Below are positions 7,879-17,392 of a DNA stretch of 64,000 bases, one piece after another. The position numbers and the translations under genes were made by a program. This DNA is from DASRHT01 sp035293765. Lineage in GTDB: Bacteria > Chloroflexota > Ktedonobacteria > Ktedonobacterales > Ktedonobacteraceae. Numbering within the stretch: the first letter of the stretch is position 1; every line of letters begins with the position of its first letter. The notes beneath the pieces were generated by a model. It made no database searches. It was not told where the DNA came from and saw nothing but the letters and a program-made list of their open reading frames with translations. The stretch is from assembly GCA_035293765.1 (NCBI GenBank), contig DATGMF010000065.1, positions 186,001 to 250,000 of the forward strand, written 5' to 3'.

Positions 7879-10800
7879 ATGGGCGCCACTATGATTATGC
7901 CCTTTGGCACATTGCTGAAACGTTTCCGCAATGCTGCCGGGTTGACACAAGGAGAACTCGCAGAGAAGGCCGGTTACAGTGAGGGTTACATCAGCAAGTT
8001 CGAAAGCGGAAAGCGCGCTCCTACACGAGAAGCTGCCGAGCGTCTGGCTCAATATCTCTTCCTTTCGCAAGAAGATCACAACGCGTTGATGGCCTCTGTC
8101 ACACGCTCTTTGCCCACTTCTAGCGGCCATCGCGACGCGAACGGAGAAGATTGGGAGGGAGTGCATGTTGAAGGAAGTTTTTATGGCCGAGAGCGGGAAC
8201 TTGCCACGCTGAAAAAGTGGGTTTTAGAAGACAGGTGCCATCTCGTGGCTATTGTAGGTCTGGGAGGCGTTGGTAAGACAACGCTTACTGCTGCCCTGGT
8301 GGAGCAGATCGCAGAGGCATTCGATAATACCCTCTACTGTTCCCTCCAGCATACCCCTCCACTCAATATCACTCTGCGGCAATGGCTTGAGCATCTCTCC
8401 AATCAGGGACAGGTGGGGATACCAGAAAATGTTGATCAGCAGATACACCTGCTCATCAGGTACCTGCAAGACAAGCGATGCTTGCTCGTATTGGATAATT
8501 TTGAATCCATCCTTGATGAGCAGCGAGACGGTCACTATAGAAATGGATATGAGGGTTATGGAGAACTCATTCAGCGACTAGGAAAAGCAATGCAGAGTTG
8601 TCTTCTGCTCACAAGTCGGGAGAAACCAAAAGATATAGCATTTTTCGTGGGCGCGAAATCCCTGATCCGCTCCTTTTCACTCAATGGATTGGAACCGGCA
8701 GAAGGTCAACAACTCCTTGAAGAGAAGGGATTGCACGGTTCAGACGAAACATTCGCCGAGCTTGTTGGACACTATGCGGGAAACCCGCTGGCTTTAAAGC
8801 TGGTCTCAGCTTATATTTATGAGATATTTGGCGGTGACATTACTGCCTTTTTAAAGCAAGAAAAAACTGTTTTTGGTGATATTTATGACCTGCTGGAAAA
8901 ACAGTTTGCTCCTCTTCAGGAAGTGCAACGCAGGATTTTGTACTGGTTGGCAATTGAACGTGAGGCAATTTCCTTTGATACCCTCCGTGAAAATATGCTG
9001 CCTTTCGTATCAACCAGCCTCTTATTAGAGTCTCTGGACTTTCTGCGGCGACGGTCAATGATCGAGAGAAACAAAGAAGCACTGTTCACGCTACAGCCGG
9101 TAATCATGGAATATATCACTGATAGTATTGTTGAGCGGGTTTGTCAGGAGATTGATAGTGGGTCGATAGAAGTGCTTAAAAGTCATGCTCTGCTTAAAGC
9201 TCAAGCCAAAGATTATGTGCGGAATAGCCAGCTTCGTGTGATTCTTAATCCTATTACAGAGCGATTACTTACGGCACTTGGAGCAGAGAAAAGTGCGAAT
9301 CAGCTCAAAAATATGCTTGCTCATATACGTACAATGCATGCTCAGCAACAAGGATATACAGCGGGCAATATCCTGAACCTTTTGATACACATGAAGATCG
9401 ATCTTACCGGCTATGACTTTTCTCACCTGACAGTGCGACAAGCCTATCTACAGCATGTATCTCTTCCATATGTCAATTTTGCCTCTGCTGATCTCACGAC
9501 CTCCGTCTTCACCGATACCTTTGGCATCACCCTTTCAGTGGCTTTTAGCCCACAGGGAGAACTTCTCGCGGGGGGAACCAGTAGTGGCGAGATTCGCTTA
9601 TGGCAAGCCAGGGATGGCACGCCACTTTTGACGTGTCGAGGACATACAGAGTGGGTAAGATCGGTTACCTTCAGCCCGGATGGCAAATTGCTAGCCAGCG
9701 GGAGTGAAGATCAAACGGTGCGGCTGTGGGAAACGGAGACAGGCCGCTGCTTGCGCGTTTTACCGGGCCATAGCTATAGAGTCTGGTCGGTAGCTTTTAG
9801 CCCGGATGGCAAGTTGCTAGCCAGCGGGAGTGAAGATCAAACGGTGCGGCTGTGGGAAACAGAGACAGGCCGTTGCGTGCAGGTTTTACAAGGAGCTACT
9901 CAGAAGGTAAGATCTATCGCCTTCAGCCCGGATGGCAGGCTGCTCGCCAGTGGCAACGAAGATCAAACGATATGGCTGTGGGAAACGGAGACGGGCCAGT
10001 GTCTGAGGATCTTGCGCGGACATACCAATCGCATCTGGTCGATTGCCTTCAGCCCGGATGGCAGGCTGCTCGCCAGTGGGAGTGAAGATCAAACAGTGCG
10101 GCTGTGGGAAACGGAGACAGGCCGTTGCTTACGCGTTCTGCTGGGCAATACTCAGAGGGTGAAAGCTATCGCCTTCAGCCCGGATGGCAGGCTGCTCGCC
10201 AGTGGCAATGAAGATCAGACGATATGGCTGTGGGAAACGGAGACGGGCCAGTGTCTGAGGATCTTACGCGGACATACCAATCGCATCTGGTCCGTGGCTT
10301 TTCGTCCTCGTGAAAATGTGCTTGCGAGTAGTAGTGATGATCAGACGGTGCGCTTATGGGATGTGAGCACTGGATTGTGTCTCAAGACGCTACGTGGCTA
10401 TAGCAACTGGGTATGGGCTGTTACTTTTAGTCCCGATGGAAGACTCCTTGCAAGTAGCAGCGATGACCAGACAGTGCGCTTATGGGACGTCAGCAGCGGT
10501 CAGTGCCGTAGTACCTTACGCGGACACACCAACCGCATCTGGTCCGTGGCCTTTAGTCTTGATGGGAAACTATTAGCTAGCGGGAGCGAAGATCAGACGG
10601 TGCGCTTATGGGATGTCAGCGCTGGTCGGTGTCTCAAAATCTTGCAAGAACATAACGATTGGGTCCGCACAGTTGCCTTTAGCCCTGACGAAAGATTGCT
10701 GGCTAGTGGCGGTGATGACAGAACGGTGCGCTTATGGGAAATCAGCAGCGGTCGCTGCATCAAGACTTTACAAGGACATGGTGGTCGAGTGAGATCGGTG

Positions 10801-11376
10801 GCTTTTAGCCCGGATGGCAGGCTGCTGGCTAGTGGCAATGACGATCAGACTATTCGTTTGTGGGATGTAAACACAGGAGAATCCAGCACTTTATACAAAC
10901 ATACCAATACCGTCTGGTCAGTAGCTTTTAGCCCGGATGGCAAACTATTAGCCAGTGGGAGCGATGACCAGACGGTGATCTTATGGGATGTCAGCGCCGC
11001 TCAGTATCTGAAAACGCTGCTAGCGCATAACGATTGGATCAGATCAGTAGCTTTTAGCCCTGATGGAAAATGGTTAGTATACGCCAGTGCTAATGAGATC
11101 TACTCGCACGAGATCAACACAGAACGGGGTTTCAATGTATTACAAGGACATCATGGGCGAGTACGTTCGGTGGCTTTCGACTCCAGCGCCACCATGCTCG
11201 CCAGTGGAGGCGCGGACGAGACGATCAAAATCTGGAATATACAAACGGGAGAAAGCCTCAAAACGTTCATCAGCGAGAGGCCATATGAAGGTATGGATAT
11301 CACCGATGTTGTGGGGTTAACAGAAACCCAGAAGGCGACACTGAGAGCTTTAGGGGCAACTGAGCAGGAAAGATAG
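7879..11376 (+). CDS. STAND protein: XRE HTH, NB-ARC ATPase, 14 WD40 repeats
   Basis: 1165 residues. An XRE helix-turn-helix (about 8-65) is followed by an NB-ARC NTPase with Walker A GLGGVGKTT (127-135) and Walker B CLLVLDN (about 201-207). A helical arm and a pentapeptide-like stretch precede 14 WD40 blades (about 550-1130), enough for two seven-blade propellers. STAND proteins are ligand-triggered ATPase switches in signalling or defence. The HTH suggests a DNA-bound output, and no nuclease or other effector is fused. ATGs also occur at 7891 and 7897. GAGG at 7875-7878 touches the first ATG, so the start is uncertain by up to six codons. Confidence 0.88.
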   Translation: MGATMIMPFGTLLKRFRNAAGLTQGELAEKAGYSEGYISKFESGKRAPTREAAERLAQYLFLSQEDHNALMASVTRSLPTSSGHRDANGEDWEGVHVEGSFYGRERELATLKKWVLEDRCHLVAIVGLGGVGKTTLTAALVEQIAEAFDNTLYCSLQHTPPLNITLRQWLEHLSNQGQVGIPENVDQQIHLLIRYLQDKRCLLVLDNFESILDEQRDGHYRNGYEGYGELIQRLGKAMQSCLLLTSREKPKDIAFFVGAKSLIRSFSLNGLEPAEGQQLLEEKGLHGSDETFAELVGHYAGNPLALKLVSAYIYEIFGGDITAFLKQEKTVFGDIYDLLEKQFAPLQEVQRRILYWLAIEREAISFDTLRENMLPFVSTSLLLESLDFLRRRSMIERNKEALFTLQPVIMEYITDSIVERVCQEIDSGSIEVLKSHALLKAQAKDYVRNSQLRVILNPITERLLTALGAEKSANQLKNMLAHIRTMHAQQQGYTAGNILNLLIHMKIDLTGYDFSHLTVRQAYLQHVSLPYVNFASADLTTSVFTDTFGITLSVAFSPQGELLAGGTSSGEIRLWQARDGTPLLTCRGHTEWVRSVTFSPDGKLLASGSEDQTVRLWETETGRCLRVLPGHSYRVWSVAFSPDGKLLASGSEDQTVRLWETETGRCVQVLQGATQKVRSIAFSPDGRLLASGNEDQTIWLWETETGQCLRILRGHTNRIWSIAFSPDGRLLASGSEDQTVRLWETETGRCLRVLLGNTQRVKAIAFSPDGRLLASGNEDQTIWLWETETGQCLRILRGHTNRIWSVAFRPRENVLASSSDDQTVRLWDVSTGLCLKTLRGYSNWVWAVTFSPDGRLLASSSDDQTVRLWDVSSGQCRSTLRGHTNRIWSVAFSLDGKLLASGSEDQTVRLWDVSAGRCLKILQEHNDWVRTVAFSPDERLLASGGDDRTVRLWEISSGRCIKTLQGHGGRVRSVAFSPDGRLLASGNDDQTIRLWDVNTGESSTLYKHTNTVWSVAFSPDGKLLASGSDDQTVILWDVSAAQYLKTLLAHNDWIRSVAFSPDGKWLVYASANEIYSHEINTERGFNVLQGHHGRVRSVAFDSSATMLASGGADETIKIWNIQTGESLKTFISERPYEGMDITDVVGLTETQKATLRALGATEQER
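9919..10291 (+). repeat. Near-identical 252-bp-period duplication within the WD40 array
   Basis: The stretch from 9919 reappears at 10171, exactly 252 bp (two 42-codon blades) later. About 121 bp differ at only about three positions. Neighbouring blades are also very similar at DNA level (for example from 9661 and 9787). This points to recent unequal crossing-over or gene conversion in the propeller. Confidence 0.8.
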
Positions 11377-11442
11377 ATACTTTTGCCAGAAAGCACACAT
11401 CGATTTTCGTAACGCTGCGGCGAAAAGGATGAGTACGTAACG

Positions 11443-11504
11443 AGTGTCAGTTTTGTGTCGTTTTTAGTGCGAGTTTTGTGCTGTTTCTAGTGCGAGTTTC
11501 ATCT
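11443..11504 (+). repeat. Short 23-bp tandem repeat in the 11377-11607 intergenic region
   Basis: Two units of 23 bp (11443-11465 and 11466-11488) and a partial third begin AGTGYSAGTTT and are T-rich. No gene is seen in this interval. The repeats lie about 100-160 bases upstream of the oxidoreductase gene. They could be regulator sites or remains of a transposon end; neither is shown. Confidence 0.5.
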
Positions 11505-11607
11505 AGTTCTCCTCTGCCGCATTATGGCAATATAGATAGGTAACCTCCACTATCAGAGGAGGAGAGAACTCCCCGCGTTAAATGGATTGCAACAGGAGGT
11601 AATTGCG

Positions 11608-12552
11608 GTGACAAAAACAGTTGCTGTTGTCGGCGCTGGCGTTATCGGCTTGAGCACCGCTATTTTAGCCTTAGAGGCGGGCTATAGCGTTACGATGTAC
11701 TCTGATAAATCACCCCTGGAAACAACCTCGATGAAGGCCGCCGCAAGCTTTAAACCGCACCAGGTCGCATACAACGACTTGACTCAAAAGATGGTAGAAA
11801 CGGGTTGGGAATATTTCGCGCGCATTGTTGCTCAATACCCGCAGACATCAGGGGTACACAAACAAATTCACTGGGAAACTGCCAGCGTGCAGAAAGAGCA
11901 AGCTCCTTATTTGTGTGCAGTGGAGGATTTTGAGATATTGGAACGTCCCCATGTTCCAGGCGGCTATGCTTTCGGTTGGAGATACCAAACATTTTTTATC
12001 GATACCCCTGTTTTTCTTCCGTGGCTGGTGCAGCGTTTTACTGCCGGAGGAGGTTCGCTGATGCTACTAGAAAAAGGTTTCACCGAGCTGGAGCAGCTAG
12101 CAGGGCTGCCATCAGATGTGGTTTTTAACTGTACAGGATTGGGAGCTAAAGAACTTTGTCATGATGAGGCTATGACTCCTGTGAAGGGGCAGATAGTGAT
12201 CGTTGATCCCCAACCACAGATGGATTGGTCTATTAGCGCCGATGGTTTCTACATCTATCCACGTAAATATGACACGGTTCTGGGAGGAACAGTTGAGTGG
12301 CAGATTAACCATGAAACAGTTGAAACAGGGGCTGTTGATCTAATACTGCGGGGAAATCAACGCATATTACCGCATTTAAATAGAGATTTGGTAAAGAGAA
12401 CGTTTGCAGGCTTGCGACCATATCGCGCTGGTACCATTCGCCTGGAATCTCAGAACGTCAATGGGAAGCAAATCATTCACAATTATGGACATGGTGGTTC
12501 TGGATATACCCTTTGTTGGGGCAGCGCACACTTAGCACTTGAGTTGGTATAA
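11608..12552 (+). CDS. FAD-dependent oxidoreductase, D-amino-acid oxidase family
   Basis: About 314 residues. The N-terminal Rossmann motif VAVVGAGVIGLSTA binds FAD. The DAO family region includes TSMKAAASFKPH, the substrate-side NCTGLGAKEL and GQIVIVDPQ blocks, and a C-terminal LRPYRAG ... HNYGHGGSGYTLCWG, which is diagnostic of D-amino-acid oxidases. It would oxidise D-amino acids to 2-oxo acids with release of ammonia and H2O2. The GTG at 11608 is chosen because AGGAGGT lies 7 bases before it; an in-frame TTG at 11587 has no such site. Confidence 0.85.
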   Translation: MTKTVAVVGAGVIGLSTAILALEAGYSVTMYSDKSPLETTSMKAAASFKPHQVAYNDLTQKMVETGWEYFARIVAQYPQTSGVHKQIHWETASVQKEQAPYLCAVEDFEILERPHVPGGYAFGWRYQTFFIDTPVFLPWLVQRFTAGGGSLMLLEKGFTELEQLAGLPSDVVFNCTGLGAKELCHDEAMTPVKGQIVIVDPQPQMDWSISADGFYIYPRKYDTVLGGTVEWQINHETVETGAVDLILRGNQRILPHLNRDLVKRTFAGLRPYRAGTIRLESQNVNGKQIIHNYGHGGSGYTLCWGSAHLALELV

Positions 12553-12631
12553 CTGACAGGTTATGCAGTTGCGTTGCAAAAATGATAGTGCTGCCTTTTC
12601 AACTCGTCTTATGTGATGAATAAGGAGAATC

Positions 12632-15247
12632 ATGAATAACAAAAAAGACTGGATACGCTCTCCCTTCAACCAGAAGTCCACAACCGCGAAGCAAGCCAAC
12701 ACTCCGCCGGAGGAGGCACCTGTTAAAGATCCCTCTATTCCTCCTGGCGCAGTTGTGGTATGGAGGCAGGGCTCTTCAGGGGGACCGCAGATCTGGAACG
12801 AGGCAGATGGCGTGCCCGCTAGCTGGAACGTGGGTGATCTCATTGCTGGAGAGTACGAAGTGGTGAGCAAATTAGGTGAAGGTGGTATGGGAGCTGTCTA
12901 CAAGATTCATGACCGTCAACTGAACGCTGACCTGGTGGTGAAGAGCCCCAGGCCAGAGATTTTCACCAGAGCAGATGGCAAGGAAAACTTCATTCGTGAG
13001 GCAGAGACATGGATGAAGCTGAGGAGACATCCTCATCTGGTGCAGTGCTTCTTTGTGCATACTCTGGGGAGGATTCCACGCATCTTTGCGGAATATGTCG
13101 ATGGAGGAAGTCTAGCGGATTGGATCAGGCGGCGAAAGTTGTATGAAGGCGGCGAAAACGTGGCACTCGCACGCATACTGGATGTCGCCATTCAATTTGC
13201 CTGGGGATTGCACGCAGCCCACGAACAGGGGCTGGTGCATCAAGATGTCAAACCCGCTAATGTGATGCTAACCGCGCAAGGGGTTGCGAAGGTGACCGAT
13301 TTCGGATTAGCAAAGGCACGAGCTCTGGCAAGTGAAGCCACGTTAGAGCAGCCAGCAGGGGAGCAGAGTCTTCTTGTCAGCGGGGGAGGGATGACTCCTG
13401 CGTACTGTTCTCCAGAGCAAGCGGCACGCCAGCCGCTCTCGCACAAGACCGATATCTGGAGCTGGGGACTTTCGGTGCTGCATATGTTTGTGGGGAGGGT
13501 GACGTGGATGGTCGGAGTGACAGCGCGAGAGGCGTTGGCTTCTCATGTGAGAGAAGACCCGGCGATCCCTCTGATGCCTCCTGAAGTGGTGAAGCTGCTC
13601 AACCGGTGCTTTGAGCCTCAACCAGAGAAGCGACCTGCGACGATGTTGGAAGTGGCAACTGAATTACAAGCGATCTACGTGCAGCGAGTGGACCGCGCAT
13701 ATCCACGTAAAAACCCTCAACCAGCAGATCTGGATGCAGGCACGCTCATGGTCCAGGGGATCGCTCTGGACAAGCTGGGAAAACTTCAGGAGGCCCTGGC
13801 TGTCTATGAGCAGGCCATCCGCCTTGATCCAGATTATTTTGCCGCTCATCATAACAAAGGGCTCGCGCTCTTACAGCTCAGGAGGTACGAGGAGGCTCTG
13901 GCCGCCTATGAACAAGCTATCCGCGTTTATGAGGCCCATGCCTCTAAGGGAAAAGGTCTCACGCAACATGATGATTTTTCTCTTACTAATACCTATGATC
14001 AAAAAGGAATCGTGCTGCGCAGGCTCGGGCGTCGAGAAGAGGCCCTGGCAGCTTATGAGCAGGCAATCCATCTTGACCCGATGAATGGCAGTGCTCACAA
14101 CAATAAAGGGAATGTGCTTCTCGATCTCGGGCGGAGAGAGGAAGCGCTAAACGCCTATGAGCAGGCCATTCGTCTGGACCCGGTGGATGCCAGTGCTCAC
14201 AACAATAAAGGGGATGTGCTCCTCCAACTCGGGCAGAGAGAGGAGGCATTGGCCTCTCTGGAGCAGGCGATCCGCCTGGACCCGAAATTTGCTCGGCCCT
14301 ACTGCCATAAAGGCAAGGCGCTTCTCCAACTCGGGAGGTACAAGGAAGCACAAGTCACCTATGAGCAGGCACTTTGCTTTGATCCGAAGCTTGTCTCCGC
14401 TATAGGCGAGGCTTACATTGACCAGGGTGTTGCGCTGAGACGGCTCGGGCGGCTGGATGAGGCGCTAGACATCTATGAGCAGGCCATTCGCTTTGACCCG
14501 AAGCTTGCGCTTGCTTACAGCAACAAAGGGAATGTGCTTCTTGATCTCGGGAGGCTAGAGGAAGCTCTGACCGCCTATGAGCAGGCGATCCGCCTGGACC
14601 CCGAGCTTGCGCTTGCCCACAATAATAAAGGGAATGTGCTTCTCCAACTCGGAAAGCCACAGGAAGCGCTGGCCTCTCTGGAGCAGGCGATCCGCCTGGA
14701 CCCGAAATTTGCTCCGGCTCACAATAACAAACGCAGGGCGCTTCTCCAGCTCAAGAAGCAAGAGGAAGCGAGTATCTCCTCTGAGCAAGCTGCTCGCCCT
14801 GATCCCCTTTCTGCCCGTACCTACGAAACCCTGGGTCTTGGCCTCCTCCAACGAGGGGAGCCACAGAAGGCCCTGGCTCTCCTGGAGAAGGCCATCGGCC
14901 TTGATCCGAAGCTTGCCAATGCCCACTACTACAAAGGTCTTGCCCTCTTACAGTTCAGAAGGCTAGAAGAGGCCCTGATCTCCCTGGACCAAGCCATCAG
15001 CCTGAACCCGAAACTTGCCGATGCCTACCATTGCAAAGGTGCAGCCCTCTCAGAGCTCGGAAGGTTAGAGGAAGCATTGGCCGCCTATGAGCAGGCGATC
15101 CGCCTGGACCCCAGGCTTGCCCTGACCCACTTTCACAAAGGGCTTGTACTCAAACAGCTAGGGAGGCGCGAGGAGGCCCAGGCCGCCTATGAGCAAGCTA
15201 TGGACCTTGATCCTACCTTTGTACAATACTGGAGGATGATGTTATGA
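12632..15247 (+). CDS. Ser/Thr protein kinase with 14 C-terminal TPR repeats
   Basis: 871 residues, no transmembrane segment. The kinase domain (about 75-345) has the glycine loop LGEGGMGAVY, the catalytic lysine in DLVVKSPR, catalytic loop VHQDVKPANVM and TDFGLAKA. The usual HRD is HQD, so it is a non-RD kinase whose activation-loop control may differ. From about residue 370, 14 TPR units of the ALAAYEQAIRLDP type follow, probably a scaffold for client proteins. TAAGGAG precedes the ATG. The repeats are similar at DNA level, so copy number may vary between strains. Confidence 0.9.
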   Translation: MNNKKDWIRSPFNQKSTTAKQANTPPEEAPVKDPSIPPGAVVVWRQGSSGGPQIWNEADGVPASWNVGDLIAGEYEVVSKLGEGGMGAVYKIHDRQLNADLVVKSPRPEIFTRADGKENFIREAETWMKLRRHPHLVQCFFVHTLGRIPRIFAEYVDGGSLADWIRRRKLYEGGENVALARILDVAIQFAWGLHAAHEQGLVHQDVKPANVMLTAQGVAKVTDFGLAKARALASEATLEQPAGEQSLLVSGGGMTPAYCSPEQAARQPLSHKTDIWSWGLSVLHMFVGRVTWMVGVTAREALASHVREDPAIPLMPPEVVKLLNRCFEPQPEKRPATMLEVATELQAIYVQRVDRAYPRKNPQPADLDAGTLMVQGIALDKLGKLQEALAVYEQAIRLDPDYFAAHHNKGLALLQLRRYEEALAAYEQAIRVYEAHASKGKGLTQHDDFSLTNTYDQKGIVLRRLGRREEALAAYEQAIHLDPMNGSAHNNKGNVLLDLGRREEALNAYEQAIRLDPVDASAHNNKGDVLLQLGQREEALASLEQAIRLDPKFARPYCHKGKALLQLGRYKEAQVTYEQALCFDPKLVSAIGEAYIDQGVALRRLGRLDEALDIYEQAIRFDPKLALAYSNKGNVLLDLGRLEEALTAYEQAIRLDPELALAHNNKGNVLLQLGKPQEALASLEQAIRLDPKFAPAHNNKRRALLQLKKQEEASISSEQAARPDPLSARTYETLGLGLLQRGEPQKALALLEKAIGLDPKLANAHYYKGLALLQFRRLEEALISLDQAISLNPKLADAYHCKGAALSELGRLEEALAAYEQAIRLDPRLALTHFHKGLVLKQLGRREEAQAAYEQAMDLDPTFVQYWRMML

Positions 15248-15325
15248 TGGCAACCGCGATTTACACGTTTGCCACTCATCGTAAGGGAAAACAGGTGGAT
15301 CGCCCGGCATGAGAACAACACACAG

Positions 15326-15367
15326 AAGAACGGGACGCGGCTTATTGTAAGCAAGCATCCCGTTCTT
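15326..15367 (-). terminator. Hairpin between convergent kinase and cyclophilin genes
   Basis: Arms AAGAACGGGACGC (326-338) and GCATCCCGTTCTT (355-367) pair over 13 bp with one mismatch. On the reverse strand the hairpin is followed by a T-rich stretch, so it probably terminates the cyclophilin operon. T-tract evidence is weak for the forward strand. Confidence 0.5.
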
Positions 15368-15381
15368 ATCTGATAAAAGTG

Positions 15382-15894
15382 TTAGCTCTCGACAATATCG
15401 ACCGAGATCAGCGCATCGCCGGGCTGGCGGTCGCGTTGCGGATCGCGCTCGCGAATTTCTTTGAGCACATTCATGCCCTGCACAACCTGACCGAAAACGC
15501 CGTGCTTGCCGTTCAGATGCGGCTGTGGCCCATAGGTAATGAAAAACTGCGATCCGTTGGTATTGCGTCCGGCGTTAGCCATTGACAGGATGCCTGCCTT
15601 ATCGTGCTTTAAGGCTAGCGCGCCGGGCTCATCGTTGAAGCGATAGCCAGGGCCACCGGTGCCGGTGCCGGTCGGATCGCCGCCCTGGACCATGAAGCCG
15701 CCGATGACACGATGGAATGTTGTGTTGTTATAAAAGCCCTCGCGCGCGAGGAAGACAAAGTTGTTGACAGTAATGGGAGCCTGGGCTGCAAACAACTCGA
15801 TACTGATGTCACCCTTCGCGGTATGCATGACTGCCGTGTACTTTTTGGCAGGATCGATCTGCATCGCGGGCGGGCTGCCATATTGCTTGGACAA
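15382..15894 (-). CDS. ppiB: Peptidyl-prolyl cis-trans isomerase, cyclophilin type
   Basis: 170-residue cytoplasmic cyclophilin with all core blocks: TTFHRVIGGFMVQGGDPTGTG, NTNGSQFFIT and HGVFGQVVQGM. It catalyses proline isomerisation during folding. The start is TTG at 15894, set by GAGGAGG about 5 bases upstream. The gene follows the membrane-anchored cyclophilin with a 19-base gap and is probably cotranscribed. Confidence 0.92.
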   Translation of the reverse strand: MSKQYGSPPAMQIDPAKKYTAVMHTAKGDISIELFAAQAPITVNNFVFLAREGFYNNTTFHRVIGGFMVQGGDPTGTGTGGPGYRFNDEPGALALKHDKAGILSMANAGRNTNGSQFFITYGPQPHLNGKHGVFGQVVQGMNVLKEIRERDPQRDRQPGDALISVDIVES

Positions 15895-15913
15895 AAAAAC
15901 CTCCTCAACGATG

Positions 15914-16798
15914 TTAAGAAGCCGGAACTACAATCAAGTAGTTGATAACGTCCGGCTTGATATTTTTGGTCGATGCATCATCGCCGGGACCCTGGATCTT
16001 GCTGGCGATATCCAATCCTTTAACGACGTGCCCAAAGAGATTATACGACTTGGGCAGCGACGTGTTGTTGCCGGTATCGATGAAGAACTGGCTGCCATTG
16101 GTGTTCGGCCCGGAATTTGCCATTGCAATAGTACCAGCAGTGTAATCTCCTTTGACCGGCTCATCATTGAATTTATAACCGGGGCCGCCGGTACCCCGTT
16201 TCGCGGGATCGCTACCGAGCGGATCGCCCGTCTGGATAATGTGCAGGCCGGTCCCGGTCTGAATGACGCGATGGAAGACCAGCCCATTGTAAAAGTTATG
16301 CTGTGCCAGGAACACGAAGTTATTGACCGTCTGCGGGGCCAGTTGCGGATCAAGCTCAACCACAATCAGGCCGCGATTGGTATTGATGCCAGCGCAGTAT
16401 ACCTTCTTCGTATCAATGCTCATCGCCGGCGCCGTTTTATACGTGTGAGTGATCTTGGCAATGTCAGCGGCGCTCGGGCCTGGTGAGACATTAGTGATCT
16501 CGCCGAGTATCTTGGTGTTGAGGCAGGGTGATACCGCTGCGGCCTTTGGCTGCTTTGGAGGCAGAGTAAAAGGCCAGAGATGATTGCTATACAACACGTA
16601 AGTGCCGAGCACCAGCAGGGCCAGGATAATGGTGGTTGCCAGGGGATAGCGTGCAATGCCGCGCGCTGGTCGCTTATAGCCAGGAGCGGGCCGACGCTGC
16701 TTCGGGTCTTTCACCTCAAGCTGTGACAGCTCTGTCATGTGCGCCCTGGCAATTTTTGCCGCGCGTTTTGTCTCTGTGCGTTTTGTCGTCTTTGGCAT
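15914..16798 (-). CDS. Membrane-anchored cyclophilin-type peptidyl-prolyl isomerase
   Basis: About 294 residues from the ATG at 16798. A basic, Lys/Arg-rich N-terminus is followed by one transmembrane helix (about residues 55-75, YPLATTIILALLVLGTYVLY) and then an external cyclophilin domain with LVFHRVIQTGTGLHIIQTGD, NTNGSQFFIDTG and FGHVVKGLD. The predicted position is outside the membrane, where it would assist folding of exported proteins. An AAGGAG site is some 15 bases from the ATG, which is long, so the start has some uncertainty. Divergent from dnaB. Confidence 0.85.
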   Translation of the reverse strand: MPKTTKRTETKRAAKIARAHMTELSQLEVKDPKQRRPAPGYKRPARGIARYPLATTIILALLVLGTYVLYSNHLWPFTLPPKQPKAAAVSPCLNTKILGEITNVSPGPSAADIAKITHTYKTAPAMSIDTKKVYCAGINTNRGLIVVELDPQLAPQTVNNFVFLAQHNFYNGLVFHRVIQTGTGLHIIQTGDPLGSDPAKRGTGGPGYKFNDEPVKGDYTAGTIAMANSGPNTNGSQFFIDTGNNTSLPKSYNLFGHVVKGLDIASKIQGPGDDASTKNIKPDVINYLIVVPAS

Positions 16799-16986
16799 AG
16801 GGTCTTGTTGTTGCTCCTTTTTGCATACACGACCAACACGATCTCGTGTAAATATTGCTGCTATCATACCGTCCCCGCCTGTCCTGGTCAAGTCCTATTT
16901 TTTGTTCTACTAGCCCATCATTCCTTCCATCTAACCGTAATGGCTACCATTTTTTGATCCAGATAACCAATTTTCGTGGATATATT

Positions 16987-17129
16987 TGTGGATAAGTTTG
17001 TGGATAACTGGGGATAACTCAACTGGATCGGTGGATAACTGGGGGAAAACTCCGTAAAATTTCATATAGTAAAAGTGTTCAAGCTCATACGCAAACTCTT
17101 CTTTCGGGGCAGATATCCACATATCCACA
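16987..17129. other. DnaA-box cluster upstream of dnaB
   Basis: Two perfect DnaA boxes TGTGGATAA (TTATCCACA on the other strand) lie at 16987-16995 and 16999-17007. One-mismatch boxes follow at 17009-17017, 17030-17038, 17113-17121 and 17121-17129. The cluster sits in a 594-base gap between divergent cyclophilin and dnaB genes. It may be a replication origin or a DnaA-controlled promoter. dnaA and dnaN are not next to it, so I favour regulation or titration but cannot exclude oriC. Confidence 0.65.
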
Positions 17130-17232
17130 GGGCTCAGCAATAAGGACCATTTGAATTTAGGCGCAAGATTAGTTACACTTTGTGGACACGGGATTGAGGG
17201 AGAACCATTTCCTGGTGTCCGACGTACCAGAA

Positions 17233-17263
17233 TTGAACGTATGTGCGAATAATGTGCTATAAT
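17233..17263 (+). promoter_or_regulatory. Putative dnaB promoter (extended -10)
   Basis: TGCTATAAT gives an extended -10 (TATAAT at 17258-17263). A weak TTGAAC lies 19 bp upstream at 17233-17238. It lies between the DnaA boxes and the dnaB start, leaving a leader of about 120 bases. Confidence 0.5.
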
Positions 17264-17392
17264 TTTTTTGCCGCAATACGACTACGGAAATTCTGGCAGG
17301 ACGCGACAGGATACCAGCATGGGCATGTGGATATGTAGTGGGGTTTCTTAAAATAGATTTATGAACGTTTTATTGATGCTGGAGTTGTTGAC

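Noticed and set aside
9661..11250. Regular repeats that could be taken for a CRISPR array or satellite
   Set aside because: The 126-bp period is the 42-codon WD40 blade in an intact reading frame. No short repeat with unique spacers exists, and no CRISPR array was found anywhere in the window.
16987..17129. Definite assignment of the DnaA-box cluster as oriC
   Set aside because: dnaA, dnaN and a clear AT-rich unwinding region are not seen next to it, so only a possible origin is claimed.
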